From Sphingobacteriaceae bacterium (GTDB lineage Bacteria; Bacteroidota; Bacteroidia; B-17B0; Aurantibacillaceae), in the NCBI GenBank assembly GCA_023251695.1, contig JAHEYE010000153.1, positions 1-8,249 on the forward strand: a stretch of DNA of 8,249 nucleotides. The letters are read 5' to 3'. A program made the translations under genes and the position numbers. The notes beneath the pieces were generated by a model. It ran no database searches. It was not told the origin of the DNA and saw only the letters and a program-made list of their open reading frames with translations. Numbering within the stretch: the stretch's first letter is position 1; each line of letters opens with the position of its first letter. This document shows positions 1 through 7,494 of the stretch, one piece after another.

Positions 1-827
1 GCATAAGTGCATTTGATGTGGTGTTACCAAGGGGAATTCCGTATAAAGGACAGGTTCTAAATTTAATTGCAAAAAAATTTCTGGATGCAACCAAAGATAT
101 TGTCCCTAATTGGCTGCTAAGCGCCCCTCATCCTAATGTGAGTGTAGGAAAAATGTGTGAGCCCTTTAAAGTTGAAATGGTTATCCGCGGTTATTTGGCC
201 GGGCATGCCGCCAGAACTTATAGTTCGGGTGGACGCATATTATGCGGTGTGAAATTACCGGAAGGATTGAAAGAGAATGATAGATTACCTGAACCAATTA
301 TTACACCAACTACAAAAGCTTCTGAAGGTCACGATGAGGATATTAGCCGTGAGGAAATATTGAAACAAGGAATAGTTGAGAAGAAATATTACGAAATACT
401 CGAAAAATATACAAGGGCCTTGTATCAACGCGGACAAGAGATTGCTAATAAAATGGGATTGATATTGGTGGATACAAAGTATGAATTTGGATTGTATAAT
501 GGTGAAGTAACGTTAATGGATGAAATTCACACACCCGATTCATCCCGTTATTTTTATAAAGAAGGGTATGAGGAGCGTCAGAAAAAGGGGGAAGAACAAA
601 AACAATTAAGTAAAGAGTTTGTGCGCCGCTGGTTAATTGAAAATGGTTTTCAAGGTAAAGAAGGACAAACTGTACCGAAGATGGAAGACGAATGGGTAAA
701 AGAAATTTCAAACCGCTATATCGAACTGTACGAAAAAGTAGCCGGCGAAAAATTTGTAAAACACGACGCGCTTAATTTCAACCGGGAAATTGAAGACCGC
801 GTTGGTGATTTTTTAGCTAAGCTTTAA
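1..827 (+). CDS. purC: SAICAR synthetase (phosphoribosylaminoimidazole-succinocarboxamide synthase), 5'-truncated by window edge
   Basis: PurC joins aspartate to CAIR using ATP, giving SAICAR in cytosolic de novo purine synthesis. The reading frame is open to the left edge (the first full codons read I-S-A-F-D-V-V-L-P), so the GTG at 18 is not the start; the true start lies outside the window. From memory of Bacteroidota PurC (about 310 residues), some 35-45 N-terminal residues are missing. Visible family marks are the R-I-S-A-F-D substrate-loop region at the edge, FKVEMVIRGYLAGHA (codons about 165-209, the first SAICAR synthetase signature in its Bacteroidota form with GH where E. coli has GS), PEPIITPTTKA (from about 291), LVDTKYEFG (465-491, the second signature) and DEIHTPDSSRY (from about 519). 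The C-terminal part (KQLSKEFVRRWL, then NGFQGKEGQ) also follows the long Bacteroidota/yeast-like form. The frame is intact to its TAA, which directly abuts the stop codon of the convergent acyltransferase gene. Confidence 0.97.
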   Translation, partial: ISAFDVVLPRGIPYKGQVLNLIAKKFLDATKDIVPNWLLSAPHPNVSVGKMCEPFKVEMVIRGYLAGHAARTYSSGGRILCGVKLPEGLKENDRLPEPIITPTTKASEGHDEDISREEILKQGIVEKKYYEILEKYTRALYQRGQEIANKMGLILVDTKYEFGLYNGEVTLMDEIHTPDSSRYFYKEGYEERQKKGEEQKQLSKEFVRRWLIENGFQGKEGQTVPKMEDEWVKEISNRYIELYEKVAGEKFVKHDALNFNREIEDRVGDFLAKL

Positions 828-832
828 TTAAA
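823..832. repeat. Palindrome TTTAATTAAA containing both convergent stop codons
   Basis: The perfect 10-bp palindrome contains the TAA of purC (825-827) and, on the other strand, the TAA of the acyltransferase gene (828-830). The two genes meet with no intergenic base. It is too short and A/T-rich to be a convincing terminator by itself, and no GC stem with a T-tract is seen nearby on either strand. Confidence 0.6.
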
Positions 833-1823
833 TCTTTTTGCTGATTAATTTACTTAAGGGAATCTCAAAAAATCTGTAGATGAGAAAGGCGAGACCTATT
901 GTTAAGGCAAATGTTAGTAATAAAGTTAGTATCGGATCCCAATTATAAGATACCATTATTTCCATAATTGGACGATGTATTACATAAAGTCCGAAAGAAA
1001 TTTTCCCAATAAATAGCATGAATTTTGATTTGAAAATTCCGAAATCCTGTGGTTTCAGTACTATCAAAGTAAAAAAAACAAAAAGCAATACAACTGAATA
1101 AATATTTAACCATCTCGGAATATTGTTTAAGCCAAATATTTTTTCAAGAACAGATAAATTAAGGAGATATAAAATTAGAATAAGCCAACTAAAAAGAACC
1201 GGAATTTTATTTGTGACAACCTCCGCTTTTGCTTTGCTTTTTAAAATGGAAATTAATATGCCGCTAAAGAAGAACAGGGAAAAAGTGGGCATTACTGCCA
1301 GAGCCCTATGCTTTAAAATAAAAAATAGTAGGGAAGGCAGAAAGATAAGAGCAGGAATAAGAAACAATATTAATTTGTTCTTCTTCTCTTTTGAGTAGAA
1401 ATACCAAAACAAAATGAAGCAAAGGTAAAATTGCACCTCTATTGGTATACTCCATAATTCATAAGGTGTTTTTACAAACAGCAAAGCCAAAATAAACTTA
1501 AATGAATTTGTGAAATCATATCTGAAATCAGCGTAAATGTACCTTGAAATAAGAAAGGAGAGGATCAGCACGGCAATATAGAGTGGAAAAACGCGTCCGA
1601 TTCGTGCTAGAGCGTAAGTTAAAACCGTTTGACTATTGAATTTTTGTTCCAGATATATCCGGCCCATTAAATAACCACTAAGAGTAAAGAAAAGCAATAC
1701 ACCTTGCGTTCCATAACTTATCCCGAATCCCCCGGGAATCAGACCGTCTTTAAAAGCATGGGAGATAAAAACCAGCAGCACTGCTAATCCGCGAAGGCCG
1801 GTAAGTTCAGGAATGTATTTCAT
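828..1823 (-). CDS. Membrane acyltransferase, acyltransferase-3 (OafA/YrhL-like) family
   Basis: This is a polytopic inner-membrane protein of 331 residues, mostly hydrophobic, with about 10 predicted membrane segments. Acyltransferase-3 proteins move acetyl or other acyl groups onto extracytoplasmic sugars such as O-antigen, exopolysaccharide or macrolides. Family motifs visible in order are R11-G12 followed by H22 (RGLAVLLVFISHA), GVLLFFTLSGYL (41-52), R74..R77..P80-L-Y (ARIGRVFPLY), W124-S with E129 and F132-Y133 (WSIPIEVQFYL), Y280..H283-R-P and F319-E320-I-P near the C-terminus. The length suits a stand-alone member with no SGNH domain. The ATG start places the first membrane segment and RG motif where the family has them; no Shine-Dalgarno sequence is seen, as usual in the phylum. 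It lies 65 bases downstream of lon on the same strand, so read-through from lon is possible. No glycan-synthesis gene is in view, so the acceptor is unknown. Family call firm, substrate open. Confidence 0.9.
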   Translation of the reverse strand: MKYIPELTGLRGLAVLLVFISHAFKDGLIPGGFGISYGTQGVLLFFTLSGYLMGRIYLEQKFNSQTVLTYALARIGRVFPLYIAVLILSFLISRYIYADFRYDFTNSFKFILALLFVKTPYELWSIPIEVQFYLCFILFWYFYSKEKKNKLILFLIPALIFLPSLLFFILKHRALAVMPTFSLFFFSGILISILKSKAKAEVVTNKIPVLFSWLILILYLLNLSVLEKIFGLNNIPRWLNIYSVVLLFVFFTLIVLKPQDFGIFKSKFMLFIGKISFGLYVIHRPIMEIMVSYNWDPILTLLLTFALTIGLAFLIYRFFEIPLSKLISKKI

Positions 1824-1870
1824 TAAGATGAAAGTACAAATCTTCCTTGAAATAAAAAAGTTCTTAGTTG

Positions 1871-1883
1871 TAAAAGGGTTTTA
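1871..1883. repeat. Short inverted repeat in the lon-acyltransferase gap
   Basis: TAAAAGGGTTTTA forms a perfect 5-bp stem with a 3-base loop just after the lon stop codon. The stem is all A/T and no T-tract follows directly, so it is at most a weak terminator or pause site. The rest of the 65-base gap (1824-1888) shows no promoter with both Bacteroidota elements; AAGATTTG on the minus strand near 1840 is one base from TAnnTTTG but has no TTG at -33. This leaves co-transcription of the acyltransferase with lon plausible. Confidence 0.3.
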
Positions 1884-1888
1884 GGGAG

Positions 1889-4318
1889 TTATTTGACTTT
1901 TTCTTTCAACAAAGCCATTTCAAGTACTTCACTCATTTGAGCGACGTAATTAAACTTCAAGCCTTTTAAATAATCAGCTTTAATTTCATCCACATCTTTT
2001 TTATTTTCTTTGCATAGAATAATTTCTTTTATTCCTGCGCGCTTAGCCGCTAATATTTTTTCCTTGATCCCGCCAACCGGCAGTACTTTTCCACGCAAAG
2101 TAATTTCTCCTGTCATAGCTATACCACGTTTCACTTTACGCTGCGTTAATGCGCTTGCTAATGAGGTTAACATGGCAATGCCTGCACTCGGACCATCTTT
2201 CGGTGTTGCGCCTTCGGGCACGTGTAGGTGGATATGGTAATTATCAAAAATTTCAGAATCCAGGCTTAAAATATCAGGATGCGCTTTTAAAAATTCAAGA
2301 GCTAGTGTAGCGCTTTCTTTCATTACATCTCCTAAATTCCCTGTTAAAGTTAATTTTTGCGTTTTGCCTTTGCTAAGACTGGTTTCAATAAATAAAATAT
2401 CACCACCAACCTGTGTCCATGCCAAACCTGTTACAACACCTGCTGCATCGTTGCCCTGGTATTTATCTTTAATGTGTGCCGGACCAAGAATTTTTGCTAA
2501 TGCTTCTTCAGTAATTTTCGGTTCATCTTTACCCGCTGCAATGTGAACTGCGACATGACGCGCAATTTTTGAAATTTTCTTTTCCAGATTACGGACACCG
2601 CTTTCGGCTGTGTAATTATCAATAATGTGTTCAATAACTTTATCGCTTAACTTCAGCTGTGATTTTTTTAATCCTGTCTCCTCAGTTTGTTTAGGTACCA
2701 AATGACGTTTGGCAATTTCCAGTTTTTCTTCTACAGTATAACCGTTCACTTCTATTACTTCCATGCGGTCGCGCAATGCAGCCTGAATGGTATTTAAATT
2801 GTTACAAGTAGCCACAAACATCACCTTGCTGAGGTCATAATCTGTTTCTAAAAAATTATCATAGAAATTTGAATTTTGCTCCGGATCTAAAACTTCCAAC
2901 AGGGCAGAGGAGGGGTCGCCGTGAAAATCATTTCCTACTTTATCAATCTCATCCAATACAAAAACCGGATTTGAACTTTGAATCTTTTTTAAATTTTGAA
3001 GGATTCGCCCCGGCATGGCGCCAATGTATGTTTTACGGTGACCACGGATCTCACTCTCATCTTTCATTCCGCCTAAACTCATACGAACGTATTTACGTCC
3101 TAATGCTTTTGCGATACTTTTTCCTAAAGATGTTTTTCCAACACCTGGGGGACCGTATAAGCACAGAATGGGGGATTTTAAATCACCTTTTAATTTTATA
3201 ACAGCTAAATGTTCTAAAATACGTTCTTTAACTTTTTCTAATCCGTAATGATCGTCGTTTAAAGTTTTCTCAGCGTGTTTAATATCAAAATTATCTTTGG
3301 TGTATTCGCCCCAAGGTAACTCAAGCATTAATTCAATATAATTAGTTTGAACGCCATATTCGGCAGCATTTGGATTCATGCGTTGAAGTTTAGCGAAACT
3401 CTTATCGAAAATCGTTTGTACTTCTTTCGTCCACTTTTTGTTTTTTGCTTTTTCTTTGAATTCATTCAGCTCCTGCTCAAAATTATTTCCGCCCAATTCA
3501 TCCTGAATGGTTTTCATTTGTTGTTGAAGGAAATATTCGCGTTGCTGTTTATCTAAATCGTGTTTTGTTCTGTCCTGAATCTGGTTTTTTAACTCCAGCA
3601 TTTGTAATTCTTTATTCAGATTAGCAAGAACTAATAAAGAACGCTGTTTCAAATCCGGTACCTCCAGCATGCTTTGTTTGTCAGCCGTACTCGCGTTCAT
3701 GTTAGAAGAAATAAAATTGATGAGGAAAGTTGTACTCTCAATATTATTCAACGCAAATCCCGCTTCAGTCGGGATGTTTGGAGATTGCTTAATAATCTGA
3801 TGCGATATTTCTTTAAGATTTGATACAATAGCAGCAAATTCTTTATCGCCTTTTGGTGGTTTCACTTCATCGAATGCTTCAACATGTGCTTTATGATAAG
3901 GTTCACTCTGCACAAAATCTTTTATCTTAAAACGCTTTTTACCTTGAATAATTACAGTCGTATTTCCATCTGGCATACGTAGCATTTTTATGATATGTGC
4001 AACGGTACCGACAGCATTTAAATCTTCAGGTGAAGGTTCTTCAACGGAATCTTTTTTCTGTGATACAACGCCAATGGTGCGGTCTCCTTTGTAAGATTCT
4101 TTTATAAGTGCAATGGATTTATCCCTTCCTACAGTAATTGGTATAACAACCCCTGGAAAAAGCACGGTATTCCGGAGCGGCAGAATTGGCAGTACATCAG
4201 GCAGTTTCTCAGCCTGCATTTGGTCTTCATCCTCTATCGAAAGTAGGGGTATAAAATCGCTATCCTCATCAATTGCAGGATTAAAGGGCATCCTGTCGCT
4301 ATCGCTAAAAAAATTCAT
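1889..4318 (-). CDS. lon: ATP-dependent Lon protease (endopeptidase La, S16 family)
   Basis: Lon is a cytosolic hexameric AAA+ serine protease that degrades damaged and short-lived regulatory proteins. Counting from the ATG at 4318 the product has 809 residues (E. coli Lon has 784). Domains in order: an acidic N-terminal leader, LON N-terminal substrate domain starting near LPDVLPILPLRN (39-50), a helical/coiled-coil linker (about 235-310), AAA+ module with Walker A GPPGVGKT (389-396), Walker B VFVLDEID (452-459) and the RDRME sensor region (about 516), then the protease domain with PKDGPSAG holding catalytic Ser711 and GGIKEK holding catalytic Lys754. Their 43-residue spacing equals that of E. 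coli S679/K722. The frame extends 16 codons further up to a TTG at 4366, but I prefer the ATG: it gives MNFFSDSDRMPFNP, which resembles the acidic start of other Bacteroidota Lon proteins, and the extension would run through the likely promoter. No CIRCE heat-shock operator is seen. All catalytic residues are present. Confidence 0.97.
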   Translation of the reverse strand: MNFFSDSDRMPFNPAIDEDSDFIPLLSIEDEDQMQAEKLPDVLPILPLRNTVLFPGVVIPITVGRDKSIALIKESYKGDRTIGVVSQKKDSVEEPSPEDLNAVGTVAHIIKMLRMPDGNTTVIIQGKKRFKIKDFVQSEPYHKAHVEAFDEVKPPKGDKEFAAIVSNLKEISHQIIKQSPNIPTEAGFALNNIESTTFLINFISSNMNASTADKQSMLEVPDLKQRSLLVLANLNKELQMLELKNQIQDRTKHDLDKQQREYFLQQQMKTIQDELGGNNFEQELNEFKEKAKNKKWTKEVQTIFDKSFAKLQRMNPNAAEYGVQTNYIELMLELPWGEYTKDNFDIKHAEKTLNDDHYGLEKVKERILEHLAVIKLKGDLKSPILCLYGPPGVGKTSLGKSIAKALGRKYVRMSLGGMKDESEIRGHRKTYIGAMPGRILQNLKKIQSSNPVFVLDEIDKVGNDFHGDPSSALLEVLDPEQNSNFYDNFLETDYDLSKVMFVATCNNLNTIQAALRDRMEVIEVNGYTVEEKLEIAKRHLVPKQTEETGLKKSQLKLSDKVIEHIIDNYTAESGVRNLEKKISKIARHVAVHIAAGKDEPKITEEALAKILGPAHIKDKYQGNDAAGVVTGLAWTQVGGDILFIETSLSKGKTQKLTLTGNLGDVMKESATLALEFLKAHPDILSLDSEIFDNYHIHLHVPEGATPKDGPSAGIAMLTSLASALTQRKVKRGIAMTGEITLRGKVLPVGGIKEKILAAKRAGIKEIILCKENKKDVDEIKADYLKGLKFNYVAQMSEVLEMALLKEKVK

Positions 4319-4343
4319 CTGTATTTTGTTAAAATCCGGATGG

Positions 4344-4351
4344 TAAAGATA
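4344..4351 (-). promoter_or_regulatory. Candidate -7 element of the lon promoter (TATCTTTA)
   Basis: On the minus strand, TATCTTTA fits the Bacteroidota -7 consensus TAnnTTTG at all but the last base. It lies 25 bases upstream of the lon ATG, giving a short leader of about 20 bases. About 19 bases further upstream, where a TTG-type -33 element is expected, there is only a T-run (minus strand, 4370-4375), so the -33 part is weak. The element sits inside a short imperfect palindrome, GGTAAAGATACC. The assignment is an inference from position and consensus. Confidence 0.35.
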
Positions 4352-4352
4352 C

Positions 4353-4362
4353 CACAATTGTG
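4353..4362. repeat. Perfect 10-bp palindrome CACAATTGTG next to the lon promoter element
   Basis: CACAATTGTG is a perfect inverted repeat starting one base beyond the candidate lon -7 element, in what would be the promoter spacer. A site there could be an operator for a dimeric repressor. No known family's consensus is recognised, and a 10-bp A/T-rich palindrome can occur by chance. On the minus strand the surrounding TTGGCACAATTGTGG resembles a sigma-54 site but lacks the essential -12 GC. Confidence 0.25.
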
Positions 4363-4434
4363 CCAATCTAAAAAACCCGACTTTATGGCATAAAATGTGA
4401 GAGAAAAGCCAGTTTTTAACTCCTAATTTTTTTG

Positions 4435-4442
4435 TATCTTTA
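4435..4442 (+). promoter_or_regulatory. Candidate -7 element of the propeller-gene promoter (TATCTTTA)
   Basis: TATCTTTA on the plus strand again fits TAnnTTTG with the last base changed, and it is identical to the candidate element facing lon. It lies 42 bases before the ATG at 4485, implying a leader of about 35 bases that is A/T-rich and has no Shine-Dalgarno sequence. Upstream at -33 spacing there is a T-run (4413-4417) rather than a clear TTG. Inferred from consensus and position only. Confidence 0.35.
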
Positions 4443-4484
4443 ATTCAAATCGCCTCTATACCCGAAATTAAATAATTTATTCCG

Positions 4485-7481
4485 ATGAAAAGATTTTTAC
4501 TTTTTTTAATGACAGCTTTATTTACCGGCAATTTATTTCCGCAGGAATGGCGTGAAAGAATGATGGCTCCTGATGCTAATTTGTACGACATTCAAAAATC
4601 TTTTCACAATTATTGGAAAGATAAAGACAGCACTCAAAAGGGAAACGGGTATAAACAATTCCGTAGGATGGAATATTTTCTTGAGCCAAGAGTTTATCCC
4701 TCGGGTAATATTTCTCAAATAAGTTTAACAGCAAAAAATTATTCCGAATTTCTTAAGGACAATTCTTCTTCCATTGCTAAAACCGCCTCAACAACATGGA
4801 CTGCACTTGGTTGTTTTGGTGCATTAAATTATCCGGCAGCCCCTCAGTATGTAGCAGCGGGTCGCCTTGATTTTTTAAGAATAGATCCCACAAACACCAG
4901 CATTATGTACACAGGTTCTCCAACGGGAGGCCTTTGGAAAACAACCAATGGCGGAGCAAGCTGGACTACGAATACTGATAATCTCCCTGTAATCGGATGT
5001 TCTGATCTTGCTATTGATCCCTCAAATAATAATATCCTCTACCTCGCCACCGGTGATGGTAATACAGTTTATAGTAACAGCATTGGTGTTTTAAAATCGA
5101 CTGATGGAGGTATTACTTGGAACACCACAGGACTTACCTACACCGTTACGCAAGGAAGACATATTTTACGTTTGCTGATAAATCCTTTAAACCCCCAGAT
5201 TGTAATAGCCGCTACTAATAACGGAATCTGGCGTACAACTGATGGTGGCCTCAATTGGACTTTATCACTAAGTCAGAATTTAAAAGATATGGAGTTAAAT
5301 CCTGTTGATCCGAATACAGTTTATGCTTCGGGTTATTATGGATTTTGGTTATCGACTGATGGTGGTGTAAGTTTTACACAAATCAGCAGCGGTATACCAA
5401 CCTCAGGAATTGGCGGGATGTCGATTGCCGTTACGCCGGCCGACGGGAATTACGTGTATGCAATTGTTACGGCGACCAACGGTGGTTTTGGAGGATTTTA
5501 CCGGTCAACAAACAGTGGTGTTAATTTTACAGCGATGAATACCTCAACTTATAATATACTTGGTTATTCTCCAACTACTGCGGGTGGACAAGGATCTTAT
5601 AATTTATGTATTGATGCACATCCTTTATTTAAAGATATTGTTACGGTTGGCGGAATTTACCCTTGGTATACCACCAATGGCGGAACTTCTTTTACGCAAC
5701 TTACGGCTGCATCTACACCAAATTACATTCATCCTGATACGCATGATATTACTTATGCACCAACCGGAACGGAAATATTTATTTCAAACGACGGTGGATT
5801 GCATAAATATACAGCAAGCACAATTTATAATTTAACAGGGAACATGAATATCGCTGAAATTTATAAAATCGGATTATCATCTCTTACAGCTGATTTATGG
5901 GTTACAGGTTTACAGGATAATGGTTCAAGCATTCACAGCAGTTCAACTTATTCTTTCACTATGGGTGGCGACGGGATGGATTGTTTTTTTGACAGGACAA
6001 ATGATAATAACGTTTTTGCATCAAGTCAGTACGGCGGCTTTTCTAAATCCATCAACGGTGGAATGTCATGGTCTAATTGTGGTGTAGGATTTGGAATTAC
6101 AGGTACACCTGCTTGGGTTGCGCCATGGCATCAGGATCCTGCAATAGCAACAACTTTGTACGCAGGCTTTACCGATATGTTTAAATCAACTAATCTTGCT
6201 GCTAGTTGGACTAGTTTAACGCCCATTCCGGGTACTGGAACGATTTTGGAATTCGAAGTTGCGCCTTCTAACAATCAGGTCATTTATGTATTAAAGAGTA
6301 CTGGAAATATTTTTAAAACCACAGATGGCGGTTTATCCTGGACAAATATTACGGGTATAATTCCTATAGCCATTGCACGACCATCTTATATTGTTATTGA
6401 TCCGGCCGATGAAAATAATGTTTGGATAACATTGAGCGGCTATTCGCCGGGCAATAAAGTATTTGTTACAAGTAATGGAGGCACTTCTTGGTCGAACATA
6501 AGTAATAACTTGCCAAACATTCCTGCTAATTGTGCTATTTATCTTCCCGGTTCGAATGATGGATTATATGTAGGAATGGATGTAGGAGTTTATTATATAG
6601 ATAATACTATGTCTTCTTGGTTGACTTATAATAACGGATTACCGAATGTGGAAATTGCACAACTTAAAATTTCAGCTGCGGCTCCAACAAAATTACGCGC
6701 TGCAACTTATGGACGCGGTGTTTACGAGGTGGACATTTTAGCGGCGCCTATCAGTAATTTTTCAGTGGCAGCGGTTCCTTATTGTTCGGGACAAAACATT
6801 CAGTTCAGTGATTTATCAAGCTTCTCACCTTCTGCATGGAGTTGGTCTGTAAGTCCGGCTGCAGGAGTTGTAATTACTTCCTCTTCATCGCAGAACCCTC
6901 AGATTAATTTTCCTGCGGCAGGTGCCTATTCTGTTACTTTAATAGCAAGTAATATTACAGGCCCTGGAAATTCTGTAACGCAAACTATAACAGTTAACGC
7001 TCCTCCGGTAGTAACTGTGGCTGCACCAAACCAAACCATTTGTGTTGGTGAGTATGTTGTTTTTTCTGTTTCAGGAGCCTCAACTTATACATGGAGTAAT
7101 GGCGGGGGAAATAATACCCTTGCTATTTACGGACCAACAGTAGCTTCAACTTATACGGTTTACGGCGAAGGGACGAATGGTTGTATTTCACCTCTTGCTG
7201 TTTCGGTGGCGGTTGACCCTTGTGTTGGAATAAAAGAGTTTAACAATGGTGAGAATTCAATTCTGGTCTATCCAAATCCGAATCAGGGAATTTTTAGTGT
7301 AGATGCGAAAAATGAAACTGAAATTATTATCTATTCATCTTTAGGAAATGAGTTATTAAGAAAAAAAATAAGACCCGGTAAATCAGAAATCGACATCAGT
7401 ACTTACAATAATGGCGTTTATTATTTAAGAATTCTTTCAGGAAACAGAGAGAAAGCAATTAAGTTGATTAAAGAAAAATAA
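4485..7481 (+). CDS. Secreted Asp-box (BNR) beta-propeller protein with PKD/Ig-like modules and T9SS type A sorting domain
   Basis: This 998-residue protein is predicted to be exported by Sec and then passed across the outer membrane by the type IX secretion system, to be released or anchored at the surface. The signal peptide is MKRFLLFLMTALFTG, cleaved near residues 15-20; there is no lipobox Cys. Residues 20-105 match no domain I recognise. Residues about 106-750 form one or two beta-propellers with 8-11 Asp-box turns of the S/T-x-D/N-G-G-x-S/T-W/F type: 152, 204, 250, 289, 340, 395, 433, 521, 567, 611 and 661, with those at 340, 433 and 567 degenerate. A PKD-like domain follows (about 755-837), then an Ig-like module (about 841-912) whose Cys853 and Cys900 could pair, then the sorting tail (about 925-998: VYPNPNQGIFSV, then the IIIYSSLGNELL and NNGVYYLRI strands). 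The layout resembles sortilin/Vps10-like and GH74-like propellers, but I cannot identify catalytic acids, so no enzyme activity is assigned. A binding or adhesive role is equally possible. Confidence 0.9.
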   Translation: MKRFLLFLMTALFTGNLFPQEWRERMMAPDANLYDIQKSFHNYWKDKDSTQKGNGYKQFRRMEYFLEPRVYPSGNISQISLTAKNYSEFLKDNSSSIAKTASTTWTALGCFGALNYPAAPQYVAAGRLDFLRIDPTNTSIMYTGSPTGGLWKTTNGGASWTTNTDNLPVIGCSDLAIDPSNNNILYLATGDGNTVYSNSIGVLKSTDGGITWNTTGLTYTVTQGRHILRLLINPLNPQIVIAATNNGIWRTTDGGLNWTLSLSQNLKDMELNPVDPNTVYASGYYGFWLSTDGGVSFTQISSGIPTSGIGGMSIAVTPADGNYVYAIVTATNGGFGGFYRSTNSGVNFTAMNTSTYNILGYSPTTAGGQGSYNLCIDAHPLFKDIVTVGGIYPWYTTNGGTSFTQLTAASTPNYIHPDTHDITYAPTGTEIFISNDGGLHKYTASTIYNLTGNMNIAEIYKIGLSSLTADLWVTGLQDNGSSIHSSSTYSFTMGGDGMDCFFDRTNDNNVFASSQYGGFSKSINGGMSWSNCGVGFGITGTPAWVAPWHQDPAIATTLYAGFTDMFKSTNLAASWTSLTPIPGTGTILEFEVAPSNNQVIYVLKSTGNIFKTTDGGLSWTNITGIIPIAIARPSYIVIDPADENNVWITLSGYSPGNKVFVTSNGGTSWSNISNNLPNIPANCAIYLPGSNDGLYVGMDVGVYYIDNTMSSWLTYNNGLPNVEIAQLKISAAAPTKLRAATYGRGVYEVDILAAPISNFSVAAVPYCSGQNIQFSDLSSFSPSAWSWSVSPAAGVVITSSSSQNPQINFPAAGAYSVTLIASNITGPGNSVTQTITVNAPPVVTVAAPNQTICVGEYVVFSVSGASTYTWSNGGGNNTLAIYGPTVASTYTVYGEGTNGCISPLAVSVAVDPCVGIKEFNNGENSILVYPNPNQGIFSVDAKNETEIIIYSSLGNELLRKKIRPGKSEIDISTYNNGVYYLRILSGNREKAIKLIKEK

Positions 7482-7494
7482 TTTTTTATTTCTT
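7471..7494. terminator. Possible weak bidirectional terminator at the propeller/sensor junction
   Basis: The 24 bases spanning both convergent stop codons are an imperfect A/T palindrome: 9 of 12 positions pair, with AAGAAA at one end and TTTCTT at the other. It would place T-rich tracts after each gene. The stem has almost no G/C, so its strength as an intrinsic terminator is doubtful. It overlaps the last codons of both genes, including the Lys-rich tails. Confidence 0.2.

Noticed and set aside
165..209. GH instead of GS in the first PurC signature, considered as a lost catalytic residue
   Set aside because: From memory, Bacteroidota PurC proteins normally read GYLAGHA or GYLSGHA here, so this is a lineage form and not a defect.
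445..711. 88-codon open frame on - inside purC
   Set aside because: It is antisense to conserved PurC sequence including the LVDTKYEFG signature, and its product has no recognisable domain.
1123..1398. 91-codon open frame on + opposite the acyltransferase gene
   Set aside because: It lies wholly antisense to a well-supported membrane protein; its product is basic and low in complexity with no recognisable domain. It is a by-product of A/T-rich hydrophobic codons.
2010..3556. Several 60-110 codon open frames on + inside lon
   Set aside because: All are antisense to highly conserved Lon coding sequence and show no family motif or start context of their own.
4350..4367. Sigma-54-like site TTGGCACAATTGTGG on the minus strand before lon
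   Set aside because: The -24 half matches well, but the essential -12 GC is replaced by GT at the required spacing, so this is not a credible sigma-54 promoter.
5560..5835. 91-codon open frame on + within the propeller gene
   Set aside because: It is an out-of-frame reading of propeller repeats; the main frame is uninterrupted with a signal peptide and sorting tail.
4936..6492. Recurrent DNA similar to actgatggtgg, considered as tandem DNA repeats
   Set aside because: These are the codons of the Asp-box motif S/T-x-D-G-G spaced at irregular blade-length intervals; they reflect protein repeats, not a DNA array.
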